From the NCBI GenBank assembly GCA_903813345.2, contig CAIIXF020000010.1, forward strand, positions 6,069,169 to 6,133,168: a DNA stretch of 64,000 nucleotides. Reading direction: 5' to 3'. Of the stretch, positions 54,481 through 64,000 are shown one piece after another. Numbering within the stretch: position 1 is the first letter of the stretch; every line of letters starts with the position of its first letter. The DNA is from Owenia fusiformis (Eukaryota; Annelida; Polychaeta; Sabellida; Oweniidae). The notes below the pieces were generated by a model that did not search any database, was not told the origin of the DNA, and worked only from the letters and a program-made list of their open reading frames with translations. The position numbers were made by a program, and so were the translations under genes.

Positions 54481-57400
54481 AAAGTGGCAGCCATCTTTAA
54501 ATTTTACACGATATTCATAGAGACAAGTGCCAAAAGTGAAACAATTTGTTCTGTAGGAGGAATATTTGTTGAGATTATGATCGAAAAAGCTTTTAACATA
54601 TTGTTTGTGCAATCAAAAGTGGCACGCATTTTAGATTTAACATCAAGATATTTTGTCAAAACGTCTAGACAATTAGACATTATTATTTTCCTATACACTT
54701 AGCTACGTTTATAAATGTCAAGCAAACTGATGTAACACTTTTGGATGTACTAGATAGTATGAGATTAGGTGTGATATTTCGAGAATAAAAATGGCACCCA
54801 TTTTGTATCTCTGTCAAGAAGAGATTTCCTAAAGTTCATAGTTAACTTCCAAAAGGTCAAAGTTAAAACTATTTATAAGGTTTGGTAACACTTTACTTAT
54901 AGCACCCTGCGCGCAGAGTCTACTTATAAACCACTACTGAAGACGAATCTCTCTTTTGAGAAGCGAAGTCGAACGAACGCAAAGGGTATACTTGTTGCTA
55001 CCTGTACATAACTGTATGTGGTGTTTCACGTGGTTATACTCTTCGTGTACTGTGTTTCACGTGATTGTATATCAAATTTATGTTCAATAGCAAGCATTTT
55101 TGTTTCCAAAATACGATGCACATCATGAAATACACAAATCATATTTCACTATATCATGGCATATCAAAACTACATTAATCATAGCAATGAAGCAAGTAAG
55201 CTATCATTGACTGATGGAGATAAAACACATAATTTGTTCTTTTATCTCTAATTCCGCTTGACAATAAGTTACTGGTTTTTGTTTGTGATATTTAAATGTA
55301 TCTCATTTATTGGAAGTGTCATTGTTTCCGCATTGTTTATTTGCAGGGTAATTTTAACCAGCAGTCTGTTGGATATTTCCTATAAGGGCAATACTGGTCC
55401 AGAGAAACTCTACAAAAATATAAACTGCACATGACAAATAAAACTAGCCAAAATTGAAGGCACATGACTCAATACCATTAAAGTATAGCCATTTTCCATG
55501 GTGTTCAGGACTGTGAATAGCCATGTTGCAAGCTAACCCAGGCCATTTAATTTGTCACTCTGCTCTGGCCTCCTTTTGTGCGGCACCAGTGTTACGTTCC
55601 CTTGATGCCGATAGTATTTCATACTGTGTATTTGAGAATTCTTCCTCTTAAACTATGAGCTTTCGCAATTTGATGATGAATACCATAGAGGTTTCTCACG
55701 ATCTATTTTATTCATTGTTTCTCATCTCAAATTTTTATGTTCTCCCAATGTGTACTTTCAACTGACCTGTTTTCCTAATCTATTCTGTATCTCTGTATTT
55801 TGAACTAATTTAATACGCAAACTACGTCTATTAGAATGAGTAAAACATCGTAATCCTCTTACACAACATTATATCATTCTATTACAAAATACATCCAAAA
55901 TGGACCGAATTGTAAAATTAGGGTCGTTTACATTTCTAATAATATTTATTACTGTAATTTTCATGCAAAATTCTATAAATATTGGGCTAATTTGTTCTAA
56001 ATGTGGCATTTTTCAAGTAAGTTGATTCTAGCTAGATTATATTTGATTAAGGAATTGCCGTTTATACTCATTTCCTTTAAAAAATTGTTTGGCGGAAAAA
56101 TATAAGAATGAATGGTTGGAAGCGGAACATCTTGAACGTTAATTATATTAATCAGAGTATTTGTAATCTTACAATGTAAATGTTATTAAATATCCGAAGC
56201 AAAATAAATATTTAAAAGGGAAGCAATCAAGTAATAAAGCCATTAAAACATTAACTATATGATAAATCTTAGGGAATTGTCAGTTGTTAGGACTATTCAA
56301 CAGTGAACTAGATTTCCTCTTTCGAGATCAGATTGAGCGGAACTTTTGTGAATTGTGATGCGAACTCAAAAACGTGCGTTTTGGAGTATTATTGCTATTC
56401 AAGTTCATGGATCAACTATGAAGTAGACTTTATAAATCCAAATTATAAGTGATCTATGAATTTCCTGGTCCACGGACTTTTGCTCATGAATTAATGCCGA
56501 TGAAAATTTCGAAACAGGTACATGTAGGCCATGATCTACCCCGTGCCAAGCGACGTGAAAAAGTCATTAATCTTGAACTTGAATGCTGGACTGGGTATTT
56601 TGAAGGATTTGTTTGTTTGCCAGCGGGGAATATTTTATTTGGGGTGTCGACTTTTGGCTTGCAATCGAAGATACCCCAAGAAAAGCCACAGATTGCCGAA
56701 GATTTCTTTGCAAACGAAGTTGGCCGACTGAGGGTACCACGAATGTGAAGAGGACGTCTCTAATTGGTCAAAAAGAGAGGCTCGGCATTCTCCGTCAGAT
56801 TGAATCGGCAAAATTCGGTTGTATGGCTTACCTTCGGTTGTATGGCTTACCTTCGGCTGTATGGCCCAACCTCGATTGAATGGAAAAGATGCTGTCCAAT
56901 TCTATTTGTATGTCAAGTTTTCGAGAAAACTCGCTATTCTAGAGGGGATGCATGGTAACACATTGTTTCATCCATGAATTCAAGTTGATCGTGTTAAATC
57001 ATAGAGACGCAAATCAAAATCAAATTGAATGGCGTGTTAAGAGATAATATGGATTGACGATTCAGAGATTCTTTCGGGATCTGTAATGTTTTTCCTAAGC
57101 CATTGTTTTGACAGTCTAAAAGTAAATTAAGCAGCTAATGAAGATTGATTCAAACAGCGACTTTGATAAATATACCAGATCAAAGTCTTAATGATTACTC
57201 GGGAAATATAAGGTTTAACATTGAACAGTGAAATAATTACAGTCCTCAAATTGTCAAATTTCTAATTATTGTATCCCGAATGTGGCTTCAAATTGTTAAA
57301 ATGATTCGTCGGAGTGCACTCAATTAGCTGTTGATACTGCACAGAGCACCCTGTATGATAGATTACATTTCAAAACTTCGACTCCGTCTGATCAACAAAA

Positions 57401-58860
57401 CTGAAATAGCTCTTTAGAGTAATGGATGTTTCTTTAACACAAAACGATATCTACGTACTATTAATATCAAGGACATCAGTTCTAAAATGATCTGCCGAGA
57501 TATTATAAGTTAACGTGTCCTATGGAAACATCAAGTTGTCAAACAACCGAATACAACAGGATGCACATTGAAAAATAACAATTTAGAGCATTTGACTTTT
57601 CGTAGATTTCTTTTCTTGCGTCTATGTTTCAGTTTTCCCTCTAGTGAACAAAGCCCGAATGACAAGTGAACAAAGCCCGGATGTTACTAAAATGACGCCA
57701 TCTTTTGGAAGTATGTTTTTGTTTATGATATTAATGCGATCATGCGTGTCGTCAAACATGTATCGCCTCAGTAACAACTTGAAACAAAAAATAATCCAGA
57801 TCTCATTGATTGGTTTTAATTTTGAACAGTTTATGACGTCAAAGGCACGTTTCCTTACCGACACAGCAAAGCAAACAAAAGTGTCACGATTATCTTAGGT
57901 GGTTGATGGATCAGTGAATCAATGGCATAAATCAAATGGGGTAATTAAAATCAACCGATGTTCCCGAGTCATGAAATAAACCATAGGGAAACTTCAGAAA
58001 TATTTATTTACTCAATAATTGTACTCACACTTACTCCCATTGTACAGAATACAATATCTTTTCAATGTTTTTGTTCATTCAAGATACTCAGAGATATAGC
58101 TTTAGTTTCCCATGATTTTTGCTTGATCTTGGACTTGAGGATTGGTGGGGGGTCTTAATACCTGTTATATTGGCGTCTCTTTCTTTTTCTTGCGATTTTT
58201 GTCACCGAATGAATTTACTTGTTTAGACTATAATACTAGAAAATTTTATCCGATCCGAGAGTAGACAATCTCAACGCTATGTCGGAACAAGTCCCATCGA
58301 TCATTTCAATAATATCAGATATTTTGCGGTCTGATACTCATCACATCTTTCTGTTTCATTACCAAAATGCATATGATCTCATGGCTGAGGAGAATTGAAA
58401 TGTCATGGTTTATCATGATAGAGTATCTAGATCTTTGGCTTTCGATATGTTCATGTGTGCTTATGATTATAAACCATGTAATTTCTAGATGTAAATTGCC
58501 CATAAGAATTAACATTAGCATTATTTCGATTGTATAAATGAATATATTTTTATAGATACTGAATATATTTTACAGGTCGTGGGAGTCCTGGATATATCAA
58601 GAAGTTATTTTTCATTTCCAGGTTCGCCGAATGTAGCCATTCCAAAGCGTCTGACCATAAGGCGACCACCCGTCGTCACTTGAAAAGACCATGCGTCTGT
58701 CGCAAATTAAATAAAATAGTACCATGGGTACTGGGCTCATATGGTTTTGCTATTAAAAAGAAATGGTGGCCATTTTGAAAGAAACTTTTAGACATTATTG
58801 ATAATCTAGAAATAAAGGTACCTGTATAATTTCAAGCAAATTGAGGGAACACTTGTTGTG
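54480..58860. other. 4.4 kb AT-rich stretch without recognisable genes
   Basis: Small features only: a 17-19 bp repeat, GGTTGTATGGCTTACCTTC, about three copies at 56816-56876, and a doubled GTGAACAAAGCCCG at 57645-57680. Open frames near 56449-56958 overlap each other in three frames and have no family or splice context. Confidence 0.5.
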
Positions 58861-58889
58861 TTTTCAATTTCAATTCAATTATTTTTATT

Positions 58890-61800
58890 TCATAATTCTT
58901 ATATACTATACACTATAAAAACAAGCCGCTAGACACCCTAGAGGGTATATGTTGCGGTTTAACAGAAATTCTTAAAATGACATCTAGATTACATATAAAA
59001 GAAAGCACTTATATAATTTACATGTAGGTATATAAAAATGGTATTTACAATTAATTTTAGGATGTACAATGTAGAAATGTTGCCAAAAAATCAGGTACCA
59101 GTATAAAATCAACAATACAGTTTAATATTGGTATTGTACATTATCGATAGATTTGTAGTTTTTTATATGAAGATTTGAAAATAGTTAAAGTGGAGCATTT
59201 TTTAGTATCATCTGGTAGAGCATTCCAAAGATTAGGACCTAGATAACTAAGGGAAAGTTTAGAGCGTTTAGGGATATGAAAATAATTCAACTGTCTCGTG
59301 TAATGATGATGAACATTAATGTTTATATCAAACAAGTCTTGAAATAGATTTTTTGGAAGACTGGGGTGATTATTAAAGATTTTATACATGAACTGAACAG
59401 TAGTATATCTGTTAACGTCAAAAATATTTAATACTTTAAGATCTTTAAATAAGGGAGTGGAGTGAGAAGTCTTTCTTTATTTAAAGCTAGCCTTAAGAAT
59501 TGTTTCTGCAGTTTATGTAGACAATCATGGAATGATATAAATGTGTTACCCCAGATTATGTTGCAATGATTTAATTGAGAGTGTATCAATGAGTAGTGAA
59601 TTGTTTTGAAACTGCCTATTTGAAGTAGATGTTTAATGTGATAAAGAGAACCAATAATGCGAGAAATCTTTGTTTCAACAGATTTTATGTGCTCTTTAAA
59701 TTTCAGGTTTTTATCAATAATAATTCCAAGAAAGTCCATTTTCCCGGATATTTATCTTCTCATTGCGTATCTTAAGATTCAGATTTGTTTGATTTCTTTT
59801 GGGTCCAAATAGAATAGCATTGGTTTTGCCAATATTAAGTGAAAGTTTGTTTGCTTTTATCCAGTCATGATGAGTCATCCATTGAATTCAAGTTTGCATT
59901 AGTTCTAGTCATAAGTTCATTTAAATTATAGTCACTATCTAGAAGATTGGTGTCATCAGCAAACATAACAAAGGACAGGTGGCGGTAAACCCCTCTTTTA
60001 GCCCCCCTACAAAACAAGTATATATTGACATGGAATTGAAGAGGAAGTATGACTTATTACTTAAAATGCGATTTCTGAGAATTTAGACATTTAACCTTGA
60101 CATAAGGGTGGTTTAAAGGTCAACTTCGAAAGATGCTATTTTTGTCAAAATTTTGCCGTTTTCTAATACAAGAAATGAAAGCAATTGGCTTAATTTTGAT
60201 TTTGACTGATAACAAGACATGTGAATGGAAATAAAAAATATTTTTGATCAATTCTCATGGGCAATTACATGAAAATCTTGAGAATAAATCCCCATATGGG
60301 CATTTTTGGGGGGACTAAATTTTCCTGTTTCAAAAATGAATGTTCTTGTTGCCTTTTGAGACTCTAACAGTATCCTAATATAAGCATGTTTTAAGAGTTG
60401 GGATGTGATTATTATTTTAAATGCCCATAGCATGGGCATTTCCAATGTAGATGCAGATGCCCATTGGCATCTACATTGGAATTTGAAATTAAATGTCTGT
60501 ATGGAGACTTAGTTTTAAAGTTATTTGCCAATTTACAGTTCCCATATTTGAATTTCAATATGTATCATAAAATATTAGGCAGCATCATGTATAAATGGCA
60601 TGACACTCAAAAGATTGCCTAAAATAATTTCTACTTATTCCCTGTTTAGAAAAACACTTAGGCCATTCAAAATTTTTTATAATTAATGTCACTAAATTCT
60701 ATATTTTCAGAAAAATGTCCCCATGTACTCTGTACTTGTAATGCATATAAATGACAGAGGGAATTGTGATCATGAATTATATTGTATTGAAATGAGTTCC
60801 AAGATTGATTAAAAACTATTATTAAAAACATATATATAAGCTTTAGTATTGTCTTCATTAACAAGGTCATCTGAATCAAGAGGTGTTACTTGCTTTTCCA
60901 CTATGTGTTATTGCATTTTCATTATTAAATAATTTATAAAACCCTTTAAATAAATAAATGTTTTGTAGTTTTTAATATAAGGCCCTTCATCAGAATGCCA
61001 ACATATAATTAATTTTGAATGGCCTAATCTGCACATACAGTTATGTAGTGCACATGTACACTCCCCTCCATAAGTTTGGCAACCTTTTTCCCCCATTGAA
61101 CTACGTGTTAAAGCCTCTTTACCTTTGAATTTCTATTTACTTAACCTGCGATGAAAATACTTATACTATTGATGGAAACGTAATTTGACTTTAATTCCAA
61201 TACCTCCAAATTTTCTCAATTTTTTTCCTCAATTACAATAGGTCGAAAATTGATGATAAATTTGATGAATTTTTGAAAATCGACATTCCCGTGTTAACCA
61301 ATGGGAAATGGTAGGTTTGCCGCAAGTCATATGACAGAATATCCATCTATCCGAGTCCTTGCAAAAAATACGAGTTAGGCAGGCAATTGAATTTGCTAAC
61401 TTTATTTACCAAAAAATTGATATGTTTCTTCAGGTTCAACAAAGTTATAAGGCTTTAAAGTCAAAATTGTTTTTCAAAAAACCTCTCCCATTGAAATAAC
61501 ACAGGAGGCGAAAAATTATTTTCAAAAATGACTTTGAAGTGCTGTAACTTTAATATTCATCAAATAAACTAAACACTTAGTGTTAAAAAAAAGTAAGACA
61601 ATTCAATTTTCTATATAAATATTTTTTGCTGAATCTTTTACTGAAAAGATATCCTAATTTCTGATTTGCCCCGAACCCTCCATTTCCCATTGGATTACAT
61701 GTGAATGACGATTTTCAAAAATTCATCAAATTTATCATCAATTTTCGACCTATTGTAATTGAGGAAAAAATTTAGAAAATTTGGAGGTATTGGAAATAAA

Positions 61801-62930
61801 GTCAAGTTACGTTTCCACCAATGTTATAAGTTATTTCATCGCCGGTTAAGTAAATAAAAATTCAAACGTAAAGAGGCTTTAACACACAGTTCAAAGGGGG
61901 AAAAGGTTGCCAAACTTATGGAGGGGAGTGTATGCCCAGGTTAGCAGCCATATTGAAAACATAAACCAGTCAGCCTAATTTTCATCACAAAAGTTGAGTT
62001 TTAGTGGTGAGCCCAAACTCCCACAACAATGATATTTGCAGAAAAGCTACTTTACAGTCTCTGCATTATACAGTTTCAATATCTTTTTTTGTGGGAGAAT
62101 GGGCTGCTGGTTAAATTTTCAACGAAAGGAAATGAGCACCATGCTAAAACTTGATAACAATATGAACAAAAAATGACAATGTTTTCCAGATTTGCATTGG
62201 TAAACTTCATACATAGCTTGATTTTTTAATATTTAACAATAGGCAGATCATTTATGTAAGGAATAAATAATAGTGGTTCAAGTACCGAGCCCTGCGGAAC
62301 ACCACAATTTAGAGATGACTGTCTAGATTCATTATTGTTAATGGTGAAATATTGTTTACGGTTTTTAAATAGCTTTCAAATCAGGACGTAGCTATTCCTC
62401 TGATGTCATAATATTCAAGTTTATGTATCAAAATGTCATGATTAATTGTGTCAAAGGCCTTGGAAAAATCTAGTGTTATGCCATTGCTTGTTTTTCCCAA
62501 ATCAGTTGATTTTCGAATTTGTTCAATGAAATATAAAATGGCCATGTAGGTAGAATTGAATTTCTGAAATCCAAATGGATAAGTGAAAATAATTTCAAAA
62601 CGTTCTAAAAAACCAATGAGTTTGGCGTGCATGAGCTTTTCTAACAATTTAGAAAATACCGATAAAACTGAAATTTGGTTTATAGTTTGAAGGATTCGTA
62701 GTGACACCTTTTGAAATGTAGGTGTTACTTTGGCCAATTTGAGGGCACCTGGGAAAATACCAGATTTAAGAGATAAGTTAAATATATACAAGAGTGGATC
62801 AATTAAAAACAGTCTTGCAAACTTAATAAGTGATGGAAGAATCCCATCAGGTCCAGGCGGGGAAGATTTTAGAAGACACATTTCTAATTCAAGCTCAGTT
62901 TTTGAGATCTTTTTGAGATAAATAGTTGAT
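58890..62930 (-). mobile_element. Decayed CR1/RTE-like LINE interrupted by ~2.2 kb of other sequence
   Basis: On the minus strand, 62881-62250 encodes the RT fingers and palm: SSPPGPDGILPSLIKF, then ITLDFSKAFDTINHDIL, then after a frameshift NCGVPQGSVLEPLLF. The RT continues only at ~59985 with FVMFADDTNLLDSDY, the catalytic FADD box. It is followed by FLGIIIDKNLKFKEHI (59735) and a C-terminal part with SLSYLGPNLWNALPDDTK (59260). The 59990-62220 block between the two halves is foreign and includes the TIR element at 61059. The 3' end is near 58890. Several frameshifts and stops make it inactive. Confidence 0.85.
61059..61930. mobile_element. 872 bp Tc1/mariner-like element with ~250 bp TIRs
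   Basis: The ends CACTCCCCTCCATAAGTTTG and CAAACTTATGGAGGGGAGTG are perfect inverted repeats flanked by TA (61057-61058, 61931-61932). The arms stay complementary for ~250 bp to CCCATTGG-type inner blocks (61302, 61688) with few mismatches. The central ~370 bp is unique and has no ORF. TA target and termini fit a non-autonomous Tc1/mariner relative. Confidence 0.88.
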
Positions 62931-63351
62931 CGAACGTTTTTTGGATTTGGGAATCTCCTTAGCTAGATTTTTACAATATTGATAAATTTTTTTTTTTATC
63001 AAATCCATTAGAAATGATTTCATGATCTGTTGTTTCCTATCCATTTATGACCAAAAATGAGCTAAAAACCTGATTTTCCTCAATAAAAGTTGTCGCCATT
63101 TTAAATGTTTGTGACTTGTTTTGCTGAAACTTGAAGGCATTATTGATAAAGCATAAATTAAGGTACCTGTAAAATTTGAAGCAAATTGGTGAAGAGCTGA
63201 GAACCTGATTTTTGCGCAATAAAAATTGCCGCTATTTTGAAACAAGGTGAGCTTTTGAGACACCACTTATGGAACCTTATGTAGACACATTTTAATTGTA
63301 AAATTTTCCAATTGTCTTAGAGGATTTCGAATAGCTTCCAATATGTTGACA

Positions 63352-63412
63352 GACGGTCAGACGGACGGACAGACAAGTGGTTGATAACAATAGCTCACCC
63401 ATATGAGCTAAA
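63352..63412. repeat. GACGGACGGACAGACA-type short repeat
   Basis: ACGGTCAGACGGACGGACAG followed by AATAGCTCACC is a low-complexity motif. It follows a ~200 bp stretch (63030-63250) with two related blocks containing AAGGTACCTGTAAAATTTGA, also found near 58818. Confidence 0.6.
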
Positions 63413-63441
63413 AACTTGAAAAAGGCAGTAGGGGTACTGTT

Positions 63442-63768
63442 ATGCCTTGGTCACATTTGCTCCGATTTTCACTACGGCGCCCGGCCGATTGAATATCTTG
63501 TTCAAAATTGAATACATATTGAACAAAACACTCAATCGGCCGGGTGCCGGCCGATGGATTGGAGCATATGTGACCCAGACATTACATATATGACTGCTAT
63601 ATGTGACAGTGGAAAATTAATGTAATGCCTGGGTCACATTTGCTCCGATCCATCGGCCGGCGGCCGGCCGATTGAGTGTTTTGCTCAATATTGTATTCAA
63701 TTTTGAACAAAATACTCAATCGGCCGGGCGCCGTAGTGAAAATCGGAGCAAATGTGACCAAGACATTA
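63442..63768. repeat. Head-to-head pair of ~146 bp palindromic MITEs
   Basis: The first unit, ~63442-63585, starts ATGCCTTGGTCACATTTGC and ends TGTGACCCAGACATTAC. The second, ~63622-63768, is its reverse complement. Each unit is itself palindromic, with GCGCCCGGCCGATTGA and TCAATCGGCCGGGTGCC flanking a TTGAACAAAA centre. The whole therefore folds at two levels. Termini resemble the TCACATTTG family at 23996-24154. Confidence 0.85.
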
Positions 63769-64000
63769 ACTGTCGCCGCAGAAAAATAGCTTTATTAACC
63801 CCAGTTAGGCAGCAACATAATATAATCATCTGTATTTTATGCATTTGCAACAAAGAAAGGTGCATTATTTTTTCTATTGTTTTTAAGGAATTGGCACTTG
63901 GAAAGCTATCCAAAATATCAATGATACAAAAAAGACGACTTACTGTCACATGCAGTGTACTACAGCTGATCTAATTACACCCAATTCATTCATTCAATTG

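Noticed and set aside
56449-56958. Overlapping plus-strand frames as a gene
   Set aside because: Three different frames overlap, part of the sequence is a short tandem repeat, and no family is recognisable.

Overview
This is a window of animal nuclear DNA. The genes have GT-AG introns, the base composition is AT-rich, and much of the space between genes and inside introns is transposon and repeat. Gene content suggests a marine invertebrate, most likely a lophotrochozoan: a universal stress protein gene, a GPR157-type receptor, a trypsin-like protease with a Cys-rich pro-region, and a divergent neuropeptide-type GPCR. No gene settles the phylum, so this is inference. Exon-intron models were built by hand from splice sites and checked for phase continuity. 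Every junction listed keeps frame.

Layout. (1) 1-18.7 kb holds two FASTK-family genes, each ending in a RAP domain, transcribed away from each other: 148-5566 on the minus strand (721 aa) and 12472-18552 on the plus strand (604 aa). The 6.9 kb between them is a stack of mobile DNA: tRNA-Lys-derived SINE copies, two copies of a ~574 bp TA-flanked element, and a 2.7 kb element inserted inside the second copy with a 5 bp target duplication. A 5'-truncated LINE with a 13 bp target duplication lies in intron 1 of the second gene. (2) 18.7-27.6 kb has no recognisable gene. It contains a ~4.5 kb segment bounded by long inverted arms, two near-perfect foldbacks inside it, several small palindromes and a 1.2 kb satellite of a ~45 bp unit. 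(3) 27.6-37 kb holds a four-exon universal stress protein gene (148 aa), an unrecognised three-TM membrane protein (433 aa, with a possible short isoform), and a GPR157-like receptor on the minus strand. The last two converge tail to tail, and the receptor reading frame contains one TGA. (4) 39.7-45.6 kb holds a seven-exon secreted trypsin-like protease gene (330 aa) with two decayed duplicate exons in its introns. (5) 50.6-52.7 kb holds a two-exon rhodopsin-class GPCR on the minus strand, resembling vasopressin/GnRH-type receptors but with altered core motifs. (6) 53-64 kb is mainly decayed LINEs, a Tc1/mariner-like TIR element and nested palindromes.

The genes do not form an operon or a pathway. 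The paired FASTK genes, which would act in mitochondrial RNA metabolism, are the only obvious functional grouping. I found no CRISPR, no rRNA and no intact tRNA gene.
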